Assembly (NCBI GenBank): GCA_946408865.1
Contig: CAMJTZ010000126.1
Coordinates: 1-5,852 of the forward strand
Direction: 5' to 3'
DNA from: an uncultured Clostridia bacterium
GTDB lineage: Bacteria; Bacillota_A; Clostridia; Christensenellales; Aristaeellaceae
Length of the DNA: 5,852 nt
Under the pieces are notes generated by a model. It was not told the DNA's origin. It did not search any database and saw nothing but the letters and a program-made list of their open reading frames with translations. The position numbers and the translations under genes are program-made. Numbering within the stretch: the first letter of the stretch is position 1; each line of letters opens with the position of its first letter. This document shows, in pieces, positions 1 to 5,852 of the stretch.

Positions 1-13
1 GTAACACTCCAGT

Positions 14-23
14 AAGGAGGAGG
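14..23 (+). promoter_or_regulatory. Ribosome binding site of rpmB
   Basis: The sequence AAGGAGGAGG holds two overlapping Shine-Dalgarno cores: AAGGAGG at 14-20, 9 nt before the ATG at 30, and GGAGG at 19-23, 6 nt before it. This is close to the ideal anti-16S complement and fits a highly translated ribosomal protein gene. The promoter itself must lie left of the window, since only 29 nt precede the start codon. Confidence 0.85.
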
Positions 24-29
24 ATTTCC

Positions 30-242
30 ATGGGTAAGTTTTGTGAGATTTGCGAGAAGGGCACGCTGAACGGCAACAACGTCAGCCATTCCAACCGCAA
101 GAGCCATCGTATCTGGGCTCCCAATGTGCAGAGCGTCCGCGTTATGGTGAACGGTACTGCCAGGCGGATGAATGTTTGCACTCGCTGCCTGCGCAGCGGC
201 AACGTGCAGCGCGCTTTGCCCAAGATTCACGAAGAGGCCTGA
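30..242 (+). CDS. rpmB: 50S ribosomal protein L28, zinc-type (four-cysteine)
   Basis: A 70-residue protein of the bacterial L28 family, a structural component of the large ribosomal subunit. The family signature GNNVSHSNRK is at residues 15-24, followed by the usual W-x-PN-Q-VRV core (W29 to V38), NGT at 41-43 and the CLRSG segment around 53-57. The length is typical for the family. Two CxxC pairs are visible, C5-x2-C8 and C50-x2-C53, the arrangement of the zinc-binding (C+) form of L28; many bacteria carry a C- form without these cysteines, or both. The start is fixed by a strong ribosome binding site at 14-23. The gene stands alone on the plus strand, converges with the minus-strand operon, and is followed by its own terminator at 328-362. 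Zinc binding is inferred from the cysteine pattern and family knowledge. Confidence 0.97.
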   Translation: MGKFCEICEKGTLNGNNVSHSNRKSHRIWAPNVQSVRVMVNGTARRMNVCTRCLRSGNVQRALPKIHEEA

Positions 243-327
243 GCCTTCTGACAAAACCTGGCGTTGTGCAGCGGCGGGTTTGCGGAAAGCAGGATCCCGG
301 TCTCCCGGATGAATGTGTTACTGAATT
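243..327 (+). other. rpmB 3' untranslated region
   Basis: These 85 nt lie between the rpmB stop codon and its terminator hairpin. I see no start codon with a ribosome binding site, no convincing small gene and no strong secondary structure. Open frames crossing this stretch run out of rpmB or into the opposite-strand gene and have no translation signals. Confidence 0.6.
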
Positions 328-362
328 GCGGCGTGACGATCGTCACGCCGCTTTTCTTTTTT
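328..362 (+). terminator. Intrinsic terminator of rpmB, perfect palindrome
   Basis: The arm GCGGCGTGACGA (328-339) is followed directly by its exact reverse complement (340-351), giving a 24-nt perfect palindrome. As RNA it would fold into a GC-rich stem of about 10 bp with a 4-nt loop. On the plus strand it is followed by a T-rich tract (352-362, interrupted only by C at 356), the classic rho-independent form. The T tract overlaps the stop codon of the convergent minus-strand gene (361-363). On the minus strand the same hairpin starts 9 nt after that stop codon but is followed by AATTCAGT rather than a U run, so it should terminate poorly in that direction, although it could protect the 3' end. 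Confidence 0.9.
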
Positions 363-1401
363 ATTTCAGTTTTTCCTTCAGCCAGTTTCTTCCCTGTTCA
401 CGTATTTCCTGCGGACCTTTTTCCCGGATCTGACGCAGGAAGTTATCCACCCGGCTGTTCTTGCTCTCCGGGTCATCCTCCCGGTAACGCCGCATCGGTT
501 CTGTCTGCACGCCCAGCAATGTTCCGAACACCAGTCCGTGAAAGCTGTCCGTGCAGAAGCAGGCTGCGCCTCTGACAGCGCCGAGAAATGCTTCCGGTCC
601 GACGCCTTCCAGCCGTTCAAATCCGGAACTGTAGCCTTCCGCGGTCACGGGGATTTCCAGTACCCGCAGGCTCTTTTCCCGGCTGATCTGCCGGACTCTT
701 TCCCGGTAATTCGCGTTCTCGCCGATAAAATAGCAAAGAAGATAAGGTTCCCCTTCCGGCAGCGGAGCGGCGACTGCCTCCCATTCCTCCCGGTTCAGCA
801 GACAGACCGGATCCGGCAGAACATCCGGGCGGACTCCTGTCATCTTTTCCAGCAGTTCCGCGCCTTCCTCCTCCCGCACGGATACAGCGTCAAACCCGCC
901 GATCCATTTGCGGACCCTCCGGACTTTTCCCGCTGCAGGCATCGTCCGGATCCCCAGGCTTGGCGCGTAGGAGATCTTCCGCACGTTCCCGGAAGTGAAA
1001 ACGCCGAAATATGCCGGATTCAGCCATACCGGATTCCAGATCTGGTCGCTTCCGCAAACCAGTATGTCGTATCCGGCTGAGGCCGCAGCCAGTTCATTCA
1101 GGTTTCTGCATTTCCGGCTCAGTTTCATCCGGCGGGCATAAAAATCCGGGATCGCCGCGCTCTTGTCACGGGCGCCCTGCTGTCCTTCCTTTACTGAACG
1201 CTTCCGCAGTCCTTCCGCAATCAGCTTCGGACTGTTTCCGCTGCGCAGCAGGTTCCGGATCTTTTCCGTTCTGTCCGGTGCATAGTCCAGGTGCTCGCAG
1301 TCATACCCCAGCTCCCGGATCACCCGCTGCAGCGCATATGCCTGCAGGGCGGAACCGTAGTTGTCGTTATGCAGAAAAGTGATGATCCCGACCCGCTTCA
1401 T
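361..1401 (-). CDS. Polysaccharide pyruvyl transferase family protein
   Basis: A 346-residue cytoplasmic-looking protein of the polysaccharide pyruvyl transferase family (PF04230: WcaK, CsaB and relatives), whose characterised members move pyruvate from phosphoenolpyruvate onto sugars of exopolysaccharides or cell-wall polymers. Family features in order are an N-terminal Rossmann-like start with YGSALQAYALQ at 15-25, GSDQIWNP at 117-124, ISYAPSLG at 143-150, AVSVRE at 172-177, LPDPVCLL at 195-202, the conserved DSFHGLVFG with its SFH core at 285-293, and NSRVDNFL at 315-322. The length is within the family range, and I see no signal peptide or membrane segment. The start is set by GGAGG 6 nt upstream, inside the 15-nt gap after pepF, so it is probably the last gene of the topB-pepF operon. 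The family is well supported; the acceptor is unknown, since no other glycan gene is visible and many members have no tested activity. Confidence 0.9.
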   Translation of the reverse strand: MKRVGIITFLHNDNYGSALQAYALQRVIRELGYDCEHLDYAPDRTEKIRNLLRSGNSPKLIAEGLRKRSVKEGQQGARDKSAAIPDFYARRMKLSRKCRNLNELAAASAGYDILVCGSDQIWNPVWLNPAYFGVFTSGNVRKISYAPSLGIRTMPAAGKVRRVRKWIGGFDAVSVREEEGAELLEKMTGVRPDVLPDPVCLLNREEWEAVAAPLPEGEPYLLCYFIGENANYRERVRQISREKSLRVLEIPVTAEGYSSGFERLEGVGPEAFLGAVRGAACFCTDSFHGLVFGTLLGVQTEPMRRYREDDPESKNSRVDNFLRQIREKGPQEIREQGRNWLKEKLK

Positions 1402-1407
1402 ATTGTT

Positions 1408-1412
1408 CCTCC
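1408..1412 (-). promoter_or_regulatory. Ribosome binding site of the pyruvyl transferase gene
   Basis: Minus-strand GGAGG lies 6 nt before the ATG at 1401 and wholly inside the 15-nt gap after the pepF stop codon (1419-1417). It confirms the start and indicates translation from a shared transcript. Confidence 0.85.
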
Positions 1413-1416
1413 GTGA

Positions 1417-3210
1417 TTACTTTTCCATAACCTCGCGCATTTTCTGCACAGTCTCCCTGAACACTTCCAGCGCCCGGCGCACAGGTTCCGGCTTCGACAT
1501 GTCTATGCCGGCCAGTTTCAGGGCTTCAATGGGCGGTACGCTGCATCCGGCGCTCAGGAACTTCCGGTAATCCTTCACTGCGTTTTCTCCTTCTTTCAGG
1601 ATCCTTTCGCTCAGAGAAATCGCCGCGCAAAGCCCGGTGGCGTATACATAGACATAGAATGCCCTGTAGAAATGCGGAATCCGCATCCACTCGGATGCAA
1701 TCTCCCGGTCCATGAAGCAGGTCTCACCGTAGTAAGTTTCATTCAGTCTGAAGTAGACATCGGAAAGGCTTTCCTTTGTAAGCGGGATGCCTTCAGCCGC
1801 CATTTCATGGCTTTTCTTTTCAAATTCGGCAAACATGGTCTGCCGGAACACTGTGGTCCGGAACTGCTCCAGCAGATGATTCAACAGAAACGCCTGCGCT
1901 TTGGGTTCTGTCATGGTTTCTGTCAGATACCGCTGCATCACGGCTTCGTTGCATGTGGAAGCCACTTCCGCAACAAACAGACTGTAATGTCGTTTGGGAG
2001 ACGGCTGTGTTGTGTTGCTGTAGAAGGAATGCATGCTGTGTCCCAGTTCATGGGCAATGGTAAAGGCGCTGTCCAGATTGTTGTTGTGGTTCAGCAGCAC
2101 GTAGGGATGAACATCCTTCAGGTCCCCGGCGGAAAACGCGCCGGAGGATTTCCCTGCGCTCGGGAAAACATCAATCCAGCGGTTATCTCTTGCTTCTTTC
2201 AGCTTGGAGATATAATCCTCGCCCATGGGTTTCAGACCTTCCAGCACCAGATCAAAGGCCTTCTCATACGGCAGGTCCATTTTAAAGCCCTTTACGATCG
2301 GTGTGTAAAGATCGTACAGGTGCAGTTCGTCCAGCTGAAGCAGTTCCTTACGCAGCCGCAGGTATTCCTGCAGTGCAGGAAGGAATTCATGTACGGTCCC
2401 GATCAGATTGTCATAGACGCTCTCCGGGATTTCCAGAGGCTTCATGGCAGCTTCGCGCGCGCTGGCAAAGAAGTGGCTGTCCGCCATGAACTGATCCTTC
2501 TTGACGCTCGCGCCGTATGTTCCCGCGATGGTGTTTCCGTAGAATTCATAGGTGCTCATAATGTTGTGGAAAGCCTGCCGGCGGACTTCCCTGTCGTCCG
2601 AGCGGATGAAGGTGGAGTAGTTTCCTTCTGTCAGTTCCTGCTCACTGCCGTCCGGGAGGATAATCGGCGGAAATTTCATATCCGCATCCGTCAGGGCAGA
2701 AAAAATCCCTTCCGGCGCCTCCGCCACTTCACCCATCATGGCAATCAGGCGTTCCTGTTCCTTAGGCAGTGTATGGGGTTTCATCAGCAGCATCCGGCGC
2801 AGCATCGCGTCGTAGTCTTTCATTTCCGGATCATCCAGCAGCGCCTGCAGGTCCTCTGCGGGCATCTGCAGCAGTTCCGGTTCCAGGAACGATGCCTTGG
2901 TGTTCAGCATCACGTAAAGGCGGATGCCTTTGTCCTTCAGGGCCAGGGCTGTATTGTCCGTGTTGTCTGTTTCTTTCCGCAGAAAAGCATAATCGTAGAG
3001 TTTTGAAGCTCTTTCCCCCAAAGCGTCGATCGCCAGGATGGCTTTTTTCGGGTTTTCCGCCACATGGCCGTCATACGCATCCAGCGTGTCCAGCTGCGCC
3101 ATGACCTCGTCATATTCTTTCTGCCAGGCTTCGTCTGACGGATAAATATGCGTCAGATCCCACTTGTATTTTTCTTCGATTTCATTGCGTTTTCTCAGTT
3201 CCTCAGCCAT
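1417..3210 (-). CDS. pepF: Oligoendopeptidase F (M3 family zinc metallopeptidase)
   Basis: A 597-residue cytoplasmic zinc endopeptidase of family M3B, which cleaves short and medium peptides; known PepF proteins act in peptide turnover and nutrition. Length matches the usual 600 or so. The N-terminal part begins with the family-typical KYKWDLTHIYPSDEAW (15-29), and the PepF N-terminal domain should cover roughly 115-185. The catalytic domain (about 205-585) carries the zinc motif HELGH at 387-391, with H387 and H391 as ligands and E388 as catalytic base. The third ligand is probably E415 in FVAEVASTCNE (412-422), 24 residues after H391 as expected for M3. Further family segments are the NHNNNLDSAFTIA lead-in (374-386) and the Tyr-rich C-terminal region FYRAFYVYVYATG (514-526). 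All catalytic residues are present and there is no signal peptide. The start is fixed by GGGAGG 7 nt upstream. It sits 15 nt after topB and 15 nt before the pyruvyl transferase gene. Confidence 0.96.
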   Translation of the reverse strand: MAEELRKRNEIEEKYKWDLTHIYPSDEAWQKEYDEVMAQLDTLDAYDGHVAENPKKAILAIDALGERASKLYDYAFLRKETDNTDNTALALKDKGIRLYVMLNTKASFLEPELLQMPAEDLQALLDDPEMKDYDAMLRRMLLMKPHTLPKEQERLIAMMGEVAEAPEGIFSALTDADMKFPPIILPDGSEQELTEGNYSTFIRSDDREVRRQAFHNIMSTYEFYGNTIAGTYGASVKKDQFMADSHFFASAREAAMKPLEIPESVYDNLIGTVHEFLPALQEYLRLRKELLQLDELHLYDLYTPIVKGFKMDLPYEKAFDLVLEGLKPMGEDYISKLKEARDNRWIDVFPSAGKSSGAFSAGDLKDVHPYVLLNHNNNLDSAFTIAHELGHSMHSFYSNTTQPSPKRHYSLFVAEVASTCNEAVMQRYLTETMTEPKAQAFLLNHLLEQFRTTVFRQTMFAEFEKKSHEMAAEGIPLTKESLSDVYFRLNETYYGETCFMDREIASEWMRIPHFYRAFYVYVYATGLCAAISLSERILKEGENAVKDYRKFLSAGCSVPPIEALKLAGIDMSKPEPVRRALEVFRETVQKMREVMEK

Positions 3211-3217
3211 TGTTTTT

Positions 3218-3223
3218 CCTCCC
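3218..3223 (-). promoter_or_regulatory. Ribosome binding site of pepF
   Basis: Minus-strand GGGAGG, 7 nt before the pepF ATG at 3210, lies between the topB stop codon (3228-3226) and pepF. The gap is too short for a separate promoter, so pepF is probably cotranscribed with topB. Confidence 0.85.
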
Positions 3224-3225
3224 TT

Positions 3226-5400
3226 TTATCTGTTTTGTCTTTTTTCGTAAATCAGCGTCCGGCTGACTGCCGGAGCCTCCTGTCCGTTCGGCGTAAACGT
3301 GATCTGCCCGTTCCGTATTGCAACGATCCCTGTGGAACCTGTCAGTTCCTTTTTCTCCAGCAGAAGCGTCACAAGTTTTGCGGTCAATCCCGGCCCGCCG
3401 CTGCGCTGCAGACAGTCTTTCCAGAGAGTGCATTTGCATCCGGCTTCGCTGCAGCTGAAAGCCATGGAGCTTTCCCGGATTTTCCCCTTCCCGCAGACCG
3501 GGCAGATTGTTCCTTCCAGCACGGTGGTTTTTGTCCCGCTTTTCGCGCCGAATTTCTTTCGTCTTTCATCCGGCGGAAAAGCAAGCGGCTTTGCCTTCTC
3601 CCGGGCGTATTCCACCAGAAACGCGCTCATTTTCCGGATTCCGTCCATGAAACGGTCCGGATCCTGTTTTCCGTCCGTAATCTCATGCAGCGCCAGTTCC
3701 CAGCGTCCGGTGGTCTCCGGGCTGGCGATTTCCTGTGGCATCACGTCAATCAGCATAACGCCCTTATCGGTTGCGTTCAGGGTTTTGCCTCTCCTTGCCG
3801 CATAACCGACTTTGATCAGCCGCTCAATGATTGCGGCCCGCGTTGCCGGTGTACCGATTCCGCTGCCTTTCATCAGGCGGACAAGTTCCTCGTCCTCCAG
3901 ATCTTTGCCGGCCGTTTCCATAGCGGCCAGCAGGCTCGCATCCGTGTGCGGAGCCGGAGGTTTTGTCTGGTCCTCCCGGATCTGTGTTTTTTTCACTTCC
4001 CGGGTATCGCCCTCCTGAAGATTTGGAAGCGGCCCTTCTTCCTCTTCATCATGCTTTACAGTCTTTTTTTGTTTCACCGGCTTTTCCAGCGGAGGCACAT
4101 CGTGCCATCCGTTCACAACCGTTACCCGGCCGTTCGTCCGGAAGGAATAATCCCCGACAGTGGTGACCACCTTCGTCGCGTCGTATTCACAGGCCGGGTG
4201 GAATGCCGCCAGCATCCGCCGCGCCACAAGATCATACAGATTCTTTTCATCCTCGGAAAACTTGGATATGTCTGCTTTCTTTGCTGTCGGCAGAATTGCA
4301 TGGTGATCTGTTACCTTGGAAGCGTCGATGGTGCGTCTTGTCACAGGCAGCTTCCCGTCCGGCAGCGCCCCGGCAATAAATTTCTGATAGTTCTGCGGCA
4401 GCAGTTTCATCGTCTGTACCACCCGCGGTATCATATCCGGCGGCAAATAGCGGCTGTCTGTCCTGGGATAGGTCAGTGCCTTATGGGTCTCATACAGGCT
4501 TTGTGCTGTCTTCAGCGTCTTGTCCGCTGTAAACCCCAGCAGGCGGTTTGCATCCCGCTGCAGGCTGGTCAGATCATAGAGCTGCGGCGGAAGTTCCTTC
4601 TTCCGTGTTGTCTCCGCCTGCGTCACGGTTCCGGTTTTTCCCTTCACCGCAGCCGCGATTGTTTCTGCGTCCGCTTTTGCTTTCAGATGTGTGTCCGGTT
4701 CGAGTTTCTCGGAAAAGTAAACGCCTCTGTAGTCGCCAAAGTCCGCTGTCAGCGTGCAGTAACCCTCAGGCCTGAAGCTTTCGATTTCCTTCCGTCGCTT
4801 TACAAGGATCGCCAGCGTCGGGGTCTGAACGCGGCCGACGCTCAGCAGCGTATCGTATTTCAATGTGAAAGCGCGGCTGGCGTTCATTCCGACCAGCCAG
4901 TCTGCCCGGCTTCTGCACCGTGCGCTTTCGTACAGCCCGTCATAGTCTTTCCCCGGACGGATTTCCCGGAATCCCTCCCTGATGGCCTCATCCGTCATGG
5001 AGGAAATCCAGAGGCGTTCAAAAGGCTTTTTGCAGCCGGCTTTTTCGTAAATATACCGGAAGATCAGTTCCCCTTCCCGTCCGGCGTCCGTTGCGCAAAT
5101 CAGGGAATCCGTTTTCTTGTCGTTGATCAGTTTTTTTATTTTGGAGAATTGGGATTTCGTCGCGGAAAGAACCTTCAGCGGAATGGATTCCGGCAGAATC
5201 GGAAGCGTTGCAAAGGACCATTTTTTGTATCTCTCGTCCATCTCGTCCGGTTCTGCCAGGGCCACCAGATGTCCGACTGCCCACGTCACGATGTATTTCT
5301 CACCGATCAGGCAGCCGTCCCCGTTCGTTCTGCAGCCAATAACCCGGGCAATATCGCGCCCGACACTGGGCTTTTCCGCCAGCACAACGATTTTTCCCAT
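3226..5400 (-). CDS. topB: DNA topoisomerase III (type IA)
   Basis: A 724-residue type IA topoisomerase, which cuts one DNA strand through a 5'-phosphotyrosine and passes the other; topoisomerase III mainly decatenates and resolves replication and recombination intermediates. The Toprim domain starts with VVLAEKPSVGRDIA (5-18, catalytic E9) and has ATDAGREGE at 103-111; Gly replaces the second Asp of the DxD motif, as in Firmicute TopB. SVGRVQTPTLA is at 187-197. The active-site Tyr is Y311 in TYPRTDSRYLP (310-320), followed by DHHAILPT (365-372). An acidic linker (D451 to E455) precedes the GSGIGTPATRAAIIERL segment (512-528). The C-terminus has cysteines C633, C636, C650, C655, C657 and C663, resembling the topoisomerase C-terminal repeat (PF13342). 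The chosen start at 5400 has GGAGG 6 nt upstream and gives the standard TopB N-terminus; an in-frame ATG at 5424 would add eight residues but has no ribosome binding site. It probably heads a topB-pepF-pyruvyl transferase operon. Confidence 0.96.
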   Translation of the reverse strand: MGKIVVLAEKPSVGRDIARVIGCRTNGDGCLIGEKYIVTWAVGHLVALAEPDEMDERYKKWSFATLPILPESIPLKVLSATKSQFSKIKKLINDKKTDSLICATDAGREGELIFRYIYEKAGCKKPFERLWISSMTDEAIREGFREIRPGKDYDGLYESARCRSRADWLVGMNASRAFTLKYDTLLSVGRVQTPTLAILVKRRKEIESFRPEGYCTLTADFGDYRGVYFSEKLEPDTHLKAKADAETIAAAVKGKTGTVTQAETTRKKELPPQLYDLTSLQRDANRLLGFTADKTLKTAQSLYETHKALTYPRTDSRYLPPDMIPRVVQTMKLLPQNYQKFIAGALPDGKLPVTRRTIDASKVTDHHAILPTAKKADISKFSEDEKNLYDLVARRMLAAFHPACEYDATKVVTTVGDYSFRTNGRVTVVNGWHDVPPLEKPVKQKKTVKHDEEEEGPLPNLQEGDTREVKKTQIREDQTKPPAPHTDASLLAAMETAGKDLEDEELVRLMKGSGIGTPATRAAIIERLIKVGYAARRGKTLNATDKGVMLIDVMPQEIASPETTGRWELALHEITDGKQDPDRFMDGIRKMSAFLVEYAREKAKPLAFPPDERRKKFGAKSGTKTTVLEGTICPVCGKGKIRESSMAFSCSEAGCKCTLWKDCLQRSGGPGLTAKLVTLLLEKKELTGSTGIVAIRNGQITFTPNGQEAPAVSRTLIYEKRQNR

Positions 5401-5401
5401 G

Positions 5402-5422
5402 GCGCACCTCCGTTCTGTGCGC
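5402..5422 (-). promoter_or_regulatory. Hairpin enclosing the topB ribosome binding site
   Basis: On the minus strand GCGCAC (5422-5417) and GTGCGC (5407-5402) are exact reverse complements separated by a 9-nt loop, AGAACGGAG. The topB Shine-Dalgarno GGAGGTG starts in the loop and runs into the 3' arm, and only one nucleotide separates the stem from the ATG at 5400. A 6-bp GC-rich stem here could limit ribosome access. No T run follows it, so it is not a terminator. The inverted repeat is seen directly; a regulatory role is inference. Confidence 0.5.
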
Positions 5423-5426
5423 ATTC

Positions 5427-5455
5427 ATCATAACAGATTCTCAGTTGTTTGTCTT
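5427..5455 (-). promoter_or_regulatory. Putative extended -10 promoter for topB
   Basis: On the minus strand TATGAT (5432-5427) is preceded by TG one base away, forming an extended -10 (TGTTATGAT) with a 5 of 6 match to TATAAT. Exactly 17 nt upstream is AAGACA (5455-5450), a 4 of 6 match to TTGACA. Transcription would start near 5420, about 20 nt before the topB ATG at 5400. The -35 element and part of the spacer overlap the end of the small Cys-rich gene. The match is good for a housekeeping sigma factor but rests on eye inspection only. Confidence 0.5.
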
Positions 5456-5608
5456 CGGTTTTTCGTCCCGACGTCCGGCACAGTTCTTTGTACATTCACT
5501 GCATCCGCAGGAGCATCCTCCGCGTGCGCTCTTTTTCCGCCAGGTTCTTGCAGCAATGAACACTGCTGCTGCGATCAGGGCCAGAATCAGGATATCCCAT
5601 ATGTTCAT
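5441..5608 (-). CDS. FeoB-associated Cys-rich membrane protein
   Basis: A 55-residue protein that I translated directly from the minus strand. It starts MNIWDILILALIAAAVF, giving one N-terminal membrane segment (about residues 4-20), then a basic stretch R21 to R29 (RTWRKKSAR) that should stay in the cytoplasm, then a cysteine cluster CSCGCSECTKNC with C32, C34, C36, C39 and C43, and a short charged tail. This matches the FeoB-associated Cys-rich membrane protein family (PF12669), small proteins encoded next to feoB in Firmicutes and thought to assist ferrous iron uptake; their exact role is not established. It starts 4 nt after the feoB stop codon. Its ribosome binding site, GGGGTGA, overlaps that stop, so translation is probably coupled to feoB. 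The cysteines could bind iron or another metal (inference). The size makes it easy for gene callers to miss. Confidence 0.9.
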   Translation of the reverse strand: MNIWDILILALIAAAVFIAARTWRKKSARGGCSCGCSECTKNCAGRRDEKPKTNN

Positions 5609-5612
5609 TCGT

Positions 5613-5852
5613 TCACCCCGCTCCCAGCAGATGTCCGATCAGCCGCACCAGCAGCGCAGCAATCCAGGCAATTCCGCATTGCCAGGCAACCGTAAACCAG
5701 GCCCATTTCCGGCCCATTTCCCGCCGGATTGCCGCAATGGCTGCCACGCACGGTGTGTAAAGCAGGCAGAAAACAAGCATGGCAACTGCAGTCAAAGGGG
5801 ATATCGCGTTGGTCACCCCGCCCGCGGCGGCAAAGAGAATACCTGTCACGGA
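5613..5852 (-). CDS. feoB: Ferrous iron transport protein B, C-terminal fragment
   Basis: This is the final 79 residues of a FeoB-type Fe(II) transporter, cut by the right edge of the window; the frame is open to the last base, so the true start and the G-protein domain lie outside. The visible part contains the conserved LLYTPCVAAIAAIRREMG segment, with the Cys of the YTPC motif typical of the FeoB core, and then a last membrane helix in the stretch WAWFTVAWQCGIAWIAALLV. There are two hydrophobic segments: roughly ISPLTAVAMLVFCLLYTPCV, and the one after the RREMGRKW loop. FeoB is an inner-membrane protein that imports ferrous iron, with GTP hydrolysis by its N-terminal domain. The stop (5615-5613) is 4 nt before the FeoB-associated gene. 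Nothing suggests truncation other than the window edge. Confidence 0.93.
   Translation of the reverse strand, partial: SVTGILFAAAGGVTNAISPLTAVAMLVFCLLYTPCVAAIAAIRREMGRKWAWFTVAWQCGIAWIAALLVRLIGHLLGAG

Noticed and set aside
50..575. Plus-strand open frames overlapping rpmB and continuing past its terminator
   Set aside because: They are shadows of rpmB and of the convergent gene; both cross a strong terminator and have no translation signals.
538..1382. Overlapping plus-strand open frames opposite the pyruvyl transferase gene
   Set aside because: They have low-complexity Pro/Ser/Arg/Cys-rich translations and no recognisable domain, and they oppose a gene with clear family motifs and a good ribosome binding site.
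1672..3006. Long open frame (444 codons) on the plus strand, antisense to pepF
   Set aside because: It has the same codon-aligned shadow effect, here with the pepF frame, and an implausible composition; pepF has full catalytic motifs.
5401..5424. Upstream in-frame ATG for topB at 5424, giving a 732-residue protein
   Set aside because: It has no Shine-Dalgarno, its extra residues MRTERRCA are not typical of TopB, and it would lie upstream of the predicted start of transcription. The ATG at 5400 has GGAGG at ideal spacing.
3148..5433. Very long open frame (761 codons) on the plus strand, antisense to topB
   Set aside because: It is aligned codon-on-codon with topB and the start of pepF, which share one frame across the 15-nt gap. 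It stays open simply because those genes avoid TTA, CTA and TCA codons. The translation is rich in Cys, His and Phe, resembles no protein family I know, and opposes a clear topoisomerase.
5307..5495. 62-codon minus-strand open frame across the end of the Cys-rich gene and the start of topB
   Set aside because: It overlaps two supported genes in another frame, lacks a ribosome binding site and resembles no known protein.
1..5852. Mobile elements, CRISPR arrays, tRNA or rRNA genes, defence or toxin-antitoxin systems
   Set aside because: I looked for spaced direct repeats, terminal inverted repeats, transposase or integrase motifs and cloverleaf-like sequences and saw none. The genes are compact and ordinary for a chromosome.

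Overview
This looks like a piece of a bacterial chromosome, most likely from a Clostridia-type Firmicute, for example a gut or rumen anaerobe. The basis is a four-cysteine (zinc-type) ribosomal protein L28, a Firmicute-style topoisomerase III with a DAGREGE Toprim motif, an M3B oligoendopeptidase F, and a small cysteine-rich membrane protein directly after feoB, an arrangement typical of Firmicutes. Base composition is moderately GC-rich by eye, and the strong AGGAGG-type ribosome binding sites fit. The taxonomic call is inference; no rRNA or other decisive marker is present.

Layout from left to right. On the plus strand, rpmB (30-242) opens the window with a strong ribosome binding site and ends in an intrinsic terminator (328-362) built on a perfect 24-nt palindrome. 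Everything else is on the minus strand and converges on rpmB. In transcription order (right to left) these are the C-terminal end of feoB (5852-5613, cut by the window edge), a 55-residue FeoB-associated Cys-rich membrane protein (5608-5441), topB (5400-3226), pepF (3210-1417) and a polysaccharide pyruvyl transferase family gene (1401-361). The gaps are 4, 40, 15 and 15 nt, so the five genes could be one transcript. A plausible extended -10 promoter just before topB suggests that topB-pepF-pyruvyl transferase can also be transcribed separately from the iron genes.

The genes do not form one obvious pathway. FeoB and its small partner import ferrous iron, TopB decatenates and relaxes DNA, PepF degrades short peptides in the cytoplasm, and the last protein probably modifies a glycan. 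Coding density is very high; the longest stretch without a gene is the 118 nt between rpmB and the convergent operon.

I found no mobile element, CRISPR array, tRNA, rRNA or defence system, and no convincing new multi-gene system. The points most worth a second look are the small Cys-rich gene (easily missed because of its size), the hairpin that contains the topB ribosome binding site and abuts its start codon, the putative internal promoter, and the pyruvyl transferase gene standing outside any visible glycan cluster.
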